Positions 25,201-34,138 of a DNA stretch of 64,000 nt are shown in pieces. The notes beneath the pieces were generated by a model. That model saw only the letters and a program-made list of their open reading frames with translations, searched no databases and was not told where the DNA came from. Each line of letters begins with the position of its first letter. Positions within the stretch are counted from its first letter, which is position 1. The stretch is from Blautia luti (GTDB taxonomy: Bacteria; Bacillota; Clostridia; Lachnospirales; Lachnospiraceae). Location: assembly GCF_033096465.1 (NCBI RefSeq), contig NZ_AP028156.1, positions 2,498,501-2,562,500 on the forward strand. The letters run 5' to 3'. A program made the translations under genes and the position numbers.

Positions 25201-26877
25201 CTACTTTTCAGTAGCCGGAGCACCTTGACAATTCACATAGGATTGATTTGATTCGTTTGCACGACGTTCGATTTCAGCTTTGACGGTTTCGTTCCATGGA
25301 GCCAGAAGTTCTAACTCATCATCACGCATTCTATCATCAGGTAGTTTTTCCAGCAGATAAGTAAGATAGTGATAGACGTTTACTCCATTGGCTTTTGCCA
25401 TCTCTACCATTGTGTACACGATAGCGCTGGCCTGGGCTCCGTTTGGTGTGTCACAGAACAGCCAGTTTTTACGGCCTACTGTAAACGGACGGATCGCATT
25501 TTCACTGAGATTGTTAGAAAAACTGCAGCGCCCATCTTCGAGATAGATAGTCAGATAGGAGCGGCGGTTCTGAATGTAGGTGACAGCTTTATCCATTCTG
25601 CTTCCACGGATAGGGTTCTGCTGATCAAGCCACGACAAAAAGCCTTCTACTACCGGCTTTTCTTTTTCAAGGCGAGCCTTTTTAATTGCATCGAAGGAAG
25701 CATACTTTGATCTGATCACATCTTCCAGATGGAAGAGCTGGTTAATGTACAGCATTCCCTGTACGGATGGCTGGGTATAATCCAGCGCCTTTCCCTTAGG
25801 GATGGCATCTGTCAGATATCTTCTGATGTGTGCCCAGCAGGCTGTACGTTTGGCATCCGGTACTTTATTGTATCCGCTATAGCCATCACACATCAGATAA
25901 CCCTTGAAGCCGTGAAGAAAATCTACGGCATTGTCCCCGGCTCGGGTCTCCGAGTATTTATAGAGGATAATAGGTGGTCCTCCGTCTTCACCGCTGCGGA
26001 ACAGCCACATATATGACTTGGTCTGTGCACGGCGTTCCGGTTCATGCAGAACCTGAAGTGGCGTTTCATCTGCCATCGCGAATCCACGTTCCAGAAGTTT
26101 CCTGTTGAAGTATTCGTACATAGGAAGAAAAAATGCTTCAGAATTCCGGATCACCCAGTTTGCCATAGTAGCTCTGGTGATCTCCACGCCATACTGTTTC
26201 CAATCCTTTTCCTGACGGTAGTATGGGAGACCATTACAAAACTTCTGGTACATTACCCAGGCAACCGTTCCGGCAGAAGCCATTCCATAAAGCATATGAG
26301 ATCTGCCATCTTTTCCTTTTTTGATAACCGGAATATCCTGAAGCCTGCACTGCGGGCACTCATAGCTCTTACTGTAGTATTCATATACTTTCAGTTTTGC
26401 CGGTACAAAAACCAGTTCCCGGCGGACAAACTCTTCCCCGATTTCTTTCAGCGGGGTACCACAGACAGGACAGAGTTTCTCTTCCTCAGAAAACTCCAGA
26501 TACTTTTTTTCAACAGGAACTCCCTTAAAACGTTCCGCATCTGTAGCTCTTGCTTTTCGTTTTTTGGCTGTTTTTTCCGGAAGGAGTGCTTCAAGATCCT
26601 CTGCTTTTGCAGCTTCTGGATCCTGTTCCAGCTCCGCCTCATTGAAAAAGTTTAACTGACCCGGAATATCGAGGGTCCTTTTTTCGCTGGAGTAGCCAAA
26701 CAGTTTTTTACGGAGAAGGTCTATCTCTTCTTTCAGATTATCCCGCTCCTGGGTGAGAGCCTCTTCCCGTTTATTAGCAGCATCGACAGTTGCCTGAAGT
26801 GTTTTTATCATCTTTTTGAGATCGTTTATCATGTCCTTCAGCTCACGGAGCTGGATATCTTTGGAACTGTTTGCCAC
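25201..26877 (-). CDS. tnpC: IS66 transposase TnpC
   Basis: A 558-residue transposase. The N-terminal coiled coil (RELKDMINDLKKMIKTLQ) is followed by the IS66 zinc-finger region (LCPVCGTPL, YECPQCR) and the DDE catalytic core (MADETPLQVL; MCDGYSGYNK; NNLSENAIRPFTVGRKNWLF). The C-terminal IS66 tail (KANGVNVYHYLTYLLEKLP) is intact. It looks functional. It starts 133 bases after tnpB. Confidence 0.93.
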   Translation of the reverse strand: MANSSKDIQLRELKDMINDLKKMIKTLQATVDAANKREEALTQERDNLKEEIDLLRKKLFGYSSEKRTLDIPGQLNFFNEAELEQDPEAAKAEDLEALLPEKTAKKRKARATDAERFKGVPVEKKYLEFSEEEKLCPVCGTPLKEIGEEFVRRELVFVPAKLKVYEYYSKSYECPQCRLQDIPVIKKGKDGRSHMLYGMASAGTVAWVMYQKFCNGLPYYRQEKDWKQYGVEITRATMANWVIRNSEAFFLPMYEYFNRKLLERGFAMADETPLQVLHEPERRAQTKSYMWLFRSGEDGGPPIILYKYSETRAGDNAVDFLHGFKGYLMCDGYSGYNKVPDAKRTACWAHIRRYLTDAIPKGKALDYTQPSVQGMLYINQLFHLEDVIRSKYASFDAIKKARLEKEKPVVEGFLSWLDQQNPIRGSRMDKAVTYIQNRRSYLTIYLEDGRCSFSNNLSENAIRPFTVGRKNWLFCDTPNGAQASAIVYTMVEMAKANGVNVYHYLTYLLEKLPDDRMRDDELELLAPWNETVKAEIERRANESNQSYVNCQGAPATEK

Positions 26878-27010
26878 TGCTTTTTCCTCCTGTTTCTGAT
26901 GTTTCCATTATACCAGAAAACAGTGGCTTTTCCCAGCAAAACAGCGGATTTACCAGACCTTGAAAGTGCCGAAAATACAGCAAAAAACAAGAGTTTTATG
27001 TGCATCTTTT

Positions 27011-27349
27011 TTATGTTGCCTTGATCGCTTTAGGCTGCTCAATATCAATGCCAGACATCAGCCAGTCGAACTCCCGCCATGTAAGATTCCGGACCTCAGA
27101 TTTATTCCTGGGCCACCGGTAAGATCCCTGGGCGGTCAGTCTTTTGTAGATCATAACGATCCCGTCAGGTTCTTTTAAAATAGCTTTGATACGGTCACAT
27201 TTACGACCGCAGAAAAGAAAAAGTGCATGGTCGATCTCCATCGAAAACTGTTCCTGGATGATCGCACATAATCCATCAATAGACTTGCGCATATCTGTTC
27301 TGCCACAGACGATATAGATCGCATCAACACTTGAGATGTCCGCTAACAT
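27011..27349 (-). CDS. tnpB: IS66 accessory protein TnpB
   Basis: A 112-residue protein of the IS66 Orf2 family, with the typical VCGRTDMRKSIDGLCAII and LFLFCGRKCDRIKAI. It is required with TnpA and TnpC for IS66 transposition. In the uninterrupted element its ATG would overlap the tnpA stop by 7 bases, the usual coupled arrangement. Confidence 0.93.
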   Translation of the reverse strand: MLADISSVDAIYIVCGRTDMRKSIDGLCAIIQEQFSMEIDHALFLFCGRKCDRIKAILKEPDGIVMIYKRLTAQGSYRWPRNKSEVRNLTWREFDWLMSGIDIEQPKAIKAT

Positions 27350-27414
27350 AACGACTCCTTAAGCGTATCCATAAGCATCTTCAGAAGTAACGGTTTGATC
27401 TCATTACTCATTCG
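27343..27414 (-). pseudogene. tnpA: 3' fragment of IS66 tnpA
   Basis: These 24 codons (RMSNEIKPLLLKMLMDTLKE and on to TAG) are the C-terminal end of TnpA, cut off by the IS1634-like insertion. Joined to the 5' fragment ending at 29588 they keep the frame exactly. Confidence 0.88.
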
Positions 27415-27482
27415 TATAATGTGAACTTCCAGTCTTTTTCCGCCTAAATCGAGAGTCCCTATATCTGTGCTTCAAAATAATT

Positions 27483-27728
27483 CTATTTTTCCGTCTTTTC
27501 TCCATCTGATCCTGCATTTAAAAAGTTCATGATCTCCTCATATGACCGCCCGCTTTTTACAACTGCTGACAGGATCTCTTCTTTTCTTATGGCATCCCGC
27601 TTATCTAACAGTTCTTTCAGATTTGCTGTTGCCTGGTCATACTTTTTCTTCGCTGCAATCACATCAGCCTCTGCTTTTTTAATCTTTTCTTCCAATGCTT
27701 CCTTACTTGTTTTTCTTGTTCTTGTCAT
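27483..27728 (-). CDS. Small coiled-coil passenger protein of the IS1634-like element
   Basis: An 81-residue, highly charged helical protein (KKAEADVIAAKKKYDQATAN; LLDKRDAIRKEEILSAVVKS) resembling DUF4315-type proteins of mobile elements. It lies 15 bases behind the transposase in the same direction, inside the element's inverted repeats, so it travels with it. A role in transposition control is a guess. Confidence 0.7.
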   Translation of the reverse strand: MTRTRKTSKEALEEKIKKAEADVIAAKKKYDQATANLKELLDKRDAIRKEEILSAVVKSGRSYEEIMNFLNAGSDGEKTEK

Positions 27729-27743
27729 CTTTATTTTCCTTCC

Positions 27744-29438
27744 TTATTCTGCTTCTTTCAGTTCCTTACTCAGCTCTGACGCAAAGTATTTTATACTATC
27801 CGCATCCAGTCCAAAGGCTTTCAATATTACTTTCTGGTTCGCTGTTACTGCATGATCCAGACGGTATATATTGTCTAACTGACGTACCATTTCTATTTTT
27901 TCCAGCTCTTTTATTGCCGCCGGTACAGTCATATAGTTCAGTTTCTTATCCAGTTTTTTCATTTCTTCTTTTAGTTTTATATACATCTTGCAGCGCACTA
28001 TCATGGCTACAAATTCAACAAATATCTTCGCTCTTGCTGATTCTTCTGAATACACCCGGATGCTCTTATTCCCCAGATATGATTTGTCTCCGCGGAATAG
28101 TTTCTCCGATACATCCCTGCTCTTATACAGTTCGATTGCTTCCTTCGCACTCATCTTTTCCGATGTAACGATACAAAAATATCCTGCCAGATCCAGTTCT
28201 CTTTCTACCACACTGCACCGTTCTTCTGGTAGTATAAAAGCCTGGCTCTTTTCATCATAATGAAGGTTAAAATACTTCTCAAATCCAGGACCGAATTCCT
28301 TTACCTTATTCTGGTACTTTTTCAGATACTGCGTCATCTGGTTGATCCGGTTTTCAATCTCTATCCGTTCTGCGCTTTCTTTTGAAATGCTATGATACAG
28401 ATGAAAATAACGCTCTTTTTTATCACTTGCATACAGTTTGTGCCGTATTGTCTTTCCGTAAACTCCATATTCATAGATATTGTTTACCCGCTTATTTTCA
28501 AATGTCCCTTTATTTTCCAGGATCAGTTCATTCACAAAGGCAGACATCCCTTTCACCATGATAACAAAACTATACCCACATTTATCCATATATTGTATAT
28601 TCTCGCAGCTGAAATATCCCCTGTCCAGAATGAATCCGATCTTCTTATAACCATATCCGGATGCTTTATCCAGCATGAACTGAAGCTGGGAGATATCATT
28701 CAGACTTCCTGGATATTTTTCATAAAATAATGGTTCCTGATTATGAGTGTCATACGCAACTGCATAATTAAATACCGGCTCTCCCATATCTACTTTCGGA
28801 TGCCCAAATTCCACCATTTTTATATCCCCGGCCTGACAGTTTTTATTCGTTGAATCATAAGAAATATAAATCTTTTCACGGTAATTCCGTGACTCATTCC
28901 ATGTATTCAGAAATCCTGTACTCTGATCATCTGTTACTGAATTCAGGAAATCTGATACGGTTGAATCGCTGTATTGTTTCATCTTTTCCGTAAAAAGTGG
29001 ATGGTTGTATGTATAATCCGGATAGTACTGCGCTGCATTGTTTTCTGCTATGATCGAATAAACAGCCAGATCTAAAAACAGCCCCATATCACGCGATCCA
29101 AAATACTTTCCAAGGATATCGTTCAAGCTGCATTCTTCTATGATCTTACGCAGTACAAAATATGTTCCTACCCTGAGACAACTGCTTCTGGAAGTCCTGT
29201 TTTTGCTTTCCGGAAGCTCTGCATCGGGGAAATATTTCAGGAAATTTTGATTCGGTTTCATGAATTCCGGATCTGTATCTGACAGTTTTCCGATCGTTAC
29301 TCTTTTGGGAAAAGTATACTTCCGGGATGGATCATAAACCCGGTCATACTCATACTCTATATATACAACATTTGACTTTTTTCTTCGTGTGATCTTGCCT
29401 TTTACAGTTGGTACTTTCACTAAAAAATCCAGATACAT
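27744..29438 (-). CDS. IS1634-family transposase
   Basis: A 564-residue DDE transposase related to IS4. It has an N-terminal family region (VVYIEYEYDRVYDPSRKYTF) and catalytic acidic residues in YISYDSTNKNC, IGFILDRGYFSCEN and SEKLFRGDKSYLGNKSIRV, where the last part lies near the conserved Y-(2)-R-(3)-E-(6)-K-type region. It appears full length and intact. Confidence 0.88.
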   Translation of the reverse strand: MYLDFLVKVPTVKGKITRRKKSNVVYIEYEYDRVYDPSRKYTFPKRVTIGKLSDTDPEFMKPNQNFLKYFPDAELPESKNRTSRSSCLRVGTYFVLRKIIEECSLNDILGKYFGSRDMGLFLDLAVYSIIAENNAAQYYPDYTYNHPLFTEKMKQYSDSTVSDFLNSVTDDQSTGFLNTWNESRNYREKIYISYDSTNKNCQAGDIKMVEFGHPKVDMGEPVFNYAVAYDTHNQEPLFYEKYPGSLNDISQLQFMLDKASGYGYKKIGFILDRGYFSCENIQYMDKCGYSFVIMVKGMSAFVNELILENKGTFENKRVNNIYEYGVYGKTIRHKLYASDKKERYFHLYHSISKESAERIEIENRINQMTQYLKKYQNKVKEFGPGFEKYFNLHYDEKSQAFILPEERCSVVERELDLAGYFCIVTSEKMSAKEAIELYKSRDVSEKLFRGDKSYLGNKSIRVYSEESARAKIFVEFVAMIVRCKMYIKLKEEMKKLDKKLNYMTVPAAIKELEKIEMVRQLDNIYRLDHAVTANQKVILKAFGLDADSIKYFASELSKELKEAE

Positions 29439-29587
29439 AGCGCCCTCCTTCTAGGCGGTTATCCGCCTAAAATAATTGTACTATATTTCCCGGCTGTCTG
29501 CAATGGAAAAGCGCAGAAAACCGGGATTTTTTATGATTTTATTTTTGTTCTTTTTTCTTTAGGCGGAAAAATTACTGGAAGTTCACA

Positions 29588-29932
29588 TATAAGCAATCCG
29601 TCTGCTTCGATTTCAATCGTATGTGAATTGTCAAGGTGCATAGGTCTGTTTCCATTATCTGGGATCAGTCCTGCCGGAGAAGACTCCGGTTCTATAGCAA
29701 TCTGGACTACATCCTGTTTATGGGATGTAAGGTCAAGAGTGCTGGCTTTTCCAACTGGATCCGGTATCTGACAGGCTTTTTTGCGGAGACGGGTAACTGC
29801 ATTGTAAAAACAGCTGGGAGATATCCCATGCTCATTACACCATGCAGCATCTGTCAGGCCGCTTTGTCTGCATTCGGTTACCAGTTCCATCCATTCGTCC
29901 AGGGAACGCCCTGGAGCACGTTTCTTACTCAT
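29588..29932 (-). pseudogene. tnpA: 5' fragment of IS66 tnpA
   Basis: 115 codons from the ATG at 29932 encode the helix-turn-helix part of IS66 TnpA (SLDEWMELVTECRQSGLTDA; WCNEHGISPSCFYNAVTRLR). The frame then reads on into the inverted repeat of the inserted element and stops at 29531, giving a 133-residue chimera. The intact protein would have 138 residues. Confidence 0.9.
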
Positions 29933-30064
29933 AATGAAACCTCCAAATGTAGTAAATTTCTATCTCCTATCAAGCGGAGTGTAGTAAAAATCTATTTACT
30001 ATCATTATGAGTTTAAAAATGTAGACAGTAAAGCTACCCAAGATTTAAGCGCTTACAAATGACC

Positions 30065-31547
30065 GCACTTAAATAAGCCTATTGATGAATGCTGGTTCTA
30101 TTTTAGAAAGAAACTTTTTTATTTCGAAAATGTGAACGTCCCTTGGATTTCAATTTCTTCCTTGGAAATGACCTTCCGGGCAGGAGCTGTGATCTGCAAC
30201 GTACAGCATCTGTATATAACTGTTCAATAATTGAAAGCTCAAACAGTCCGCAGAGTATTTTGGGAATAATACTTTTAATCCGTCCAATGATAAATGCACG
30301 ATTGGCCTGATAACGGAACTTATTTGTGCTTTTGGCAGAAATCTGTATTTCCTCATCTGCTTCATTTTTTATAAGGGAAGCCAGATTCGATAGAAGCATA
30401 TTTATGTAAAATTCCTGCTGTATAGATACTGCAGTAGCACCGGAAAACTCTTCCATGGCAAAGCGGCTTTTTAATTCTTTGTACTTAAGTTCTACAGGCC
30501 ATCTGTAGAAGTAAAGTTCCTGGAACATATCTTTTGTAACAGCAGGATCAAACAGGTTTGTTGCAAGATATTCTTTTGTGCCATCATCAAGCGGGATCTT
30601 AAGGACACGTATAGGTACATCGGAAGTACCTTCTTTTGAAGTTCCCTGAAGAATGGAAATCATATCACCATTGCATTTTTTAGATAAATTGATTCCCTCT
30701 TTCAGTCTCATAACACAGAGATGCCCATGCTCTACACAGTAGCGGAACATATCTTCTGAATAATAACCTCTGTCAAAAATAATAATACTGTTGTTATATA
30801 GTCCCATATCTTCAAGAACTTTAAGATGTTCTAATGCAGCTGCCCGTTCAAAAGAGAGAAATTTATGGATAGATGCATGAAGGATATAATCATCCAGAAC
30901 ATCATAAATTATGGAAGCCAGTCCCATGGTATAACGTCGGTTGGGATCAGGATAGCTGGACATTTCGCCAAAGAAATCAAAAGTTGATTTTGAATTCGGA
31001 AGTTCGATCCTGGAACCATCTACTGCAAAAAGATGATAACCCTGCCACAGCTTTCTTGAAGGGATCTGGCTGTAAAACAGATCAACAGAAAGATAATAAA
31101 GTTCCTTGAACAGTGAAGGATTAATGAACTGTCTGGCTTTGGAAAGTGCCTGTTTTGAAACATCCGGAAAAGAAAACGTGCCCAGTTCTTCTCTGATCTG
31201 TGAAAGATTCTGGAACATGGAAGCTTTTGAAGAGAAGAACAGATAGATAATAACTTGCAAAAGTGAAAGTTTTCTCCGCCGTACAAAATGTTTTTCCACC
31301 CGATGGGGTTCCAGTTTAACTTGATCTGTGATATAATCTTTAATGGATTGGACGATATTTTTACAAATATTAGTTCGATTCATATGGCATACCTCCTACG
31401 TATTGGAATAGATAAATATTTCGCTGGTAACGTAATATTGCTTAATCTATAAACCACATATTTAGGAGGATATGTCAAGATATTTATATAAAAAAATCCA
31501 GAATATAAGCCCAGAATCGTTGAATTTTCAGCATTCTGAGCTTAAGT
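30065..31547. mobile_element. IS4-type insertion sequence (borders approximate)
   Basis: One transposase gene is flanked by related, imperfect inverted ends: ACTTAAATAAGC... GAATGCTG at the left and, inverted, ACTTAAGCTCAGAATGCTG at the right. A possible 5-bp duplication TGACC lies at 30060-30064 and 31548-31552. The ends do not align perfectly, so the borders may be off by several bases. The element sits directly next to the IS66 end. Confidence 0.6.
30103..31383 (-). CDS. IS4-family transposase
   Basis: A 426-residue DDE transposase. The catalytic regions are HLFAVDGSRIELPNS (first Asp), NNSIIIFDRGYYSEDMF (second Asp) and the Y-(2)-R-(3)-E-(6)-K signature ELYFYRWPVELKYKELKSR (Glu). It looks complete, including the basic C-terminus. 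AGGAGG precedes the ATG. Confidence 0.9.
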   Translation of the reverse strand: MNRTNICKNIVQSIKDYITDQVKLEPHRVEKHFVRRRKLSLLQVIIYLFFSSKASMFQNLSQIREELGTFSFPDVSKQALSKARQFINPSLFKELYYLSVDLFYSQIPSRKLWQGYHLFAVDGSRIELPNSKSTFDFFGEMSSYPDPNRRYTMGLASIIYDVLDDYILHASIHKFLSFERAAALEHLKVLEDMGLYNNSIIIFDRGYYSEDMFRYCVEHGHLCVMRLKEGINLSKKCNGDMISILQGTSKEGTSDVPIRVLKIPLDDGTKEYLATNLFDPAVTKDMFQELYFYRWPVELKYKELKSRFAMEEFSGATAVSIQQEFYINMLLSNLASLIKNEADEEIQISAKSTNKFRYQANRAFIIGRIKSIIPKILCGLFELSIIEQLYTDAVRCRSQLLPGRSFPRKKLKSKGRSHFRNKKVSF

Positions 31548-31686
31548 TGACCACATTGGGGTCTGACCCTAGTATCCTTCAACTAAGCGTGGAAAGAACC
31601 GTTTGAGGATTTACTTTTTCTCTGATAGTCTTTTTACAAAATACATTTAATAATCTGCCTTTGATATCTATGATTTCACAATAGTC
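31384..31686. other. IS4 leader and junction with the AT-rich island
   Basis: The first 160 bases hold the IS4 leader, with TTGACA (complement of about 31472-31477) as a possible promoter element, and its right end. The remainder (to 31686) is AT-rich and has no recognisable gene; GGGGTCTGACCC near 31558-31569 is a small inverted repeat. Confidence 0.4.
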
Positions 31687-31995
31687 TTATGAAACTTTTA
31701 GTTTCTCTGGCATATTCTTTCTTACACTTGCAATTTCTTTATTTAAATCTTTTATGTATTCTTTACACACATCTATATATAATCCAGTTTTATATTCCGG
31801 ATTTTCCAAAAACTGTAATTCAACTGGATGCTTTGTAAGCTGCACAAGTAACTTTACAAATATACTCTTCAAATTATTTTGACTCTCATCATCATTAAGA
31901 CATACTTCTGCAATTTCTTCAAAACCAAATACTAAATAGTCTTTACTTTCTCTTTTCTCTAAATGTACATTAATCACTTTGTTTTCCTGATTCAT
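31687..31995 (-). CDS. Small protein co-encoded with the PHP-ATPase, unknown family
   Basis: A 102-residue product (MNQENKVINVHLEKRESKDY...) with a mixed N-terminal and helical, charged C-terminal part. The start at 31995 has AGGAAGG upstream. The gene overlaps the end of the PHP-ATPase gene by 26 bases, which implies coupled translation and a shared function. I do not recognise the family. It may be an accessory or regulator of the ATPase. Confidence 0.65.
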   Translation of the reverse strand: MNQENKVINVHLEKRESKDYLVFGFEEIAEVCLNDDESQNNLKSIFVKLLVQLTKHPVELQFLENPEYKTGLYIDVCKEYIKDLNKEIASVRKNMPEKLKVS

Positions 31996-34108
31996 AAATA
32001 TCCTTCCTATCATAAAATGCATTTTTACCACCCTCAAGAGTATGCATACTTTCTTGAGTCCAGTTCTTAACGTCTGTTTCATCATCTATATTTCTAAGCT
32101 CATCATAAAATGGATTACCAACATACGTCTTATACATCCCATTTTCATGCGTTCTTAGTATACTAATATATGGAAGTGTACCAACCGCAATATTAGCATT
32201 ATGAGTTGCTATAATTACTGTTTTTCTTCTTTTTGCAAGATCAATTAACCTCGGAAGTATATTAGATGTTATATATGAATTTCCCATTCCTAATTCTGGT
32301 TCATCTAAAATATATACATCCTTTTCTGAATCCAATAGTTTCTGCATCAATAAAATTCCACGTTCTCCATTAGATGGTTTATAAATTTCTCCATTTTCTA
32401 ATGCAGTTTCTTTAGATACTCCAATAAATGCTCCTATATCTTTAATTCCTTCATCATAAAATTCTTGAAAGCTTGATATTTCCTCTGATATATTCTCCTC
32501 TAAAATAGCTTTCTTTATTTCATTTATTACAGTTTTACAATTTTTTAGAATAGTTATTCCCAGTTTAAATTCATCTGTACGTGATTCTTTGGTTAACATT
32601 CGGTATCGCGTTTGAATATATATATCACCTTTTTCCTCAAGATTTCCCAAATATTCTTTTTCAACTTTATCCACGGCAGAAAAAGCACTACATATTTCTT
32701 CTACATTTTCAAACAGTTTAAACCTCTCCATGGCAAAATCATAAAATCCTGCACTACTAGGTTTAGATATTGTGTCAGAACATTTATCCGCTATTGCTTT
32801 TATCTTATCAATACTCCAGTTCGTAAGTTTAATACTTTTGTCACTGTTCCATTTTTGCATTTTTGCATCATTTATATTTTTACATAGTTTTTCTAATAGC
32901 GTCATTAAAATTTCACTATCTTGTTCACCCAAATATTTTTTTATATCAATTTTTTCAAATGTAGATTCTGTAAATTCCTTCAAATATTTATAATTTAAGT
33001 CAAGTTTTCGGTCACGTATTCCCTCCTCTATATGTACACACTCTGTTATTTTCATTCTTCCTTTATTTTTATTATTATCTTTTGTTTCCATCCAACTTAT
33101 ATATTTTTCAAAAGATGTTGGTAATTCTTCTTTCCAATTATAAATGTCTGTGAACTGTTGTCTCATACTATCCAATTGAAGCTTGTCAGGTGTTGCTATT
33201 ACATCATTAACTTTTAACATTTTTGAAAAATCTGTATCTTTTTCATTGCCTTTGTAGCTTTCCATTGAAATTCCATTTTCAATATAATATTTTTTCAGAG
33301 ATTCAAGAATTTCCGTTTTTCCCGTTCCTTTCTGTCCAAAAATAATATTAATATCTTCATAAAAAGGTAATTTAAAATTTACTTTTTTATATGGTGAAAC
33401 AGAAATCTCTTTTTTCCGTTTTTGATTAAGCAATGTATCTATTATTTGTGTATCCTTTTTTGCTAACAAACAAAATTGCTCAAATGTTTGTACCGGTAGT
33501 CTTATATCTGCAAACTTGCTATTTTCATACTTGTCCCAGTCTTGCACATCACTTCCAATAATAACACTATAATCAAAATTTGAAAAAACTCCCAGACTTC
33601 GATAATCAGATGTTTCTTTAAATAATCGGCTAGAATCTGGTAATAACTCCCCTAATTCCTGAATATCCTCATCTGAAAGTTTTGGCTCTTTATGAAAATG
33701 TGGTATATAAATGCAATCACATATTCCTAGCATATCATATACTTTTTTCACGCCAATTTGAAATGTATTTACATCTTCATCCTTAATCAATTCTTGTACT
33801 TGAACATTAAACAACTCAACATTTTTAGGATTAGCAATTACTATCAAATGCCCTCTTTTATAATTTCCCTTTTGATCTACTTTTCCTATAATATCAAGTT
33901 CTATTCCTGGCCATATATCGCAATATCCTTCCGTAGCATTTTTTAATTCTTTATATTGCTCATAGTCAAATTGATTATGATTTGTTATTGCAACAATTTT
34001 AACTTCTGCTTCAATAATTTTCTGAAAAAATTTATCCTTGGTAACATTTCTTGTATAAGCATCTCCTGTTTTTACCTTCTTTGTATGACAATGTAAATCA
34101 ATTCTCAT
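31970..34108 (-). CDS. PHP-domain phosphoesterase fused to an SMC/OLD-like ATPase, probable defence effector
   Basis: A 712-residue fusion. The N-terminal PHP metal site is complete: DLHCH (D4, H6, H8), ITNHNQFD (H44), GIEL (E70), PHFHK (H137/H139) and GSDVQ (D187). From residue 258 begins an ABC/SMC-like ATPase: Walker A GQKGTGKT (258-265), signature-like PSNGERGILL, Walker B ILDEPELG (D602, E603) and H-loop ATHNAN (H636), with a helical insertion between. Such proteins are seen in anti-phage islands, where a nucleic-acid- or phage-sensing ATPase controls a nuclease or phosphatase. The operon layout (DUF6602 gene, this gene, small gene) supports a three-part system. The function is inferred. 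Confidence 0.82.
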   Translation of the reverse strand: MRIDLHCHTKKVKTGDAYTRNVTKDKFFQKIIEAEVKIVAITNHNQFDYEQYKELKNATEGYCDIWPGIELDIIGKVDQKGNYKRGHLIVIANPKNVELFNVQVQELIKDEDVNTFQIGVKKVYDMLGICDCIYIPHFHKEPKLSDEDIQELGELLPDSSRLFKETSDYRSLGVFSNFDYSVIIGSDVQDWDKYENSKFADIRLPVQTFEQFCLLAKKDTQIIDTLLNQKRKKEISVSPYKKVNFKLPFYEDINIIFGQKGTGKTEILESLKKYYIENGISMESYKGNEKDTDFSKMLKVNDVIATPDKLQLDSMRQQFTDIYNWKEELPTSFEKYISWMETKDNNKNKGRMKITECVHIEEGIRDRKLDLNYKYLKEFTESTFEKIDIKKYLGEQDSEILMTLLEKLCKNINDAKMQKWNSDKSIKLTNWSIDKIKAIADKCSDTISKPSSAGFYDFAMERFKLFENVEEICSAFSAVDKVEKEYLGNLEEKGDIYIQTRYRMLTKESRTDEFKLGITILKNCKTVINEIKKAILEENISEEISSFQEFYDEGIKDIGAFIGVSKETALENGEIYKPSNGERGILLMQKLLDSEKDVYILDEPELGMGNSYITSNILPRLIDLAKRRKTVIIATHNANIAVGTLPYISILRTHENGMYKTYVGNPFYDELRNIDDETDVKNWTQESMHTLEGGKNAFYDRKDIYESGKQSD

Positions 34109-34138
34109 TATTTTCTCCTATCTCAGATATAAATGTTT

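Larger units (their letters stand above)
27420..29587. mobile_element. IS1634-like insertion sequence inside IS66 tnpA
   Basis: This 2168-bp element has inverted repeats of about 30 bp, starting TGTGAACTTCCAGT and ending TTTTTCCGCCTAAA, at both ends. It is bounded by a perfect 5-bp target duplication TATAA (27415-27419 and 29588-29592). It carries a DDE transposase and a small coiled-coil gene. Excision with one duplication copy restores a continuous TnpA frame (345 + 72 bases), which confirms the borders. Confidence 0.93.
25161..30056. mobile_element. IS66-family insertion sequence, interrupted by an IS1634-like element
   Basis: The ends are inverted repeats starting GTAAGCGCTTAA (25161 onward; complement of bases ending at 30056), with the GTAA tip typical of IS66. 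The cargo on the minus strand is tnpA (split), tnpB and tnpC. Without the inner element the length is 2723 bp, normal for IS66. The expected 8-bp target duplication is absent (CTCATTTC left, AAATGACC right), so a later rearrangement at one end is likely. Confidence 0.9.
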
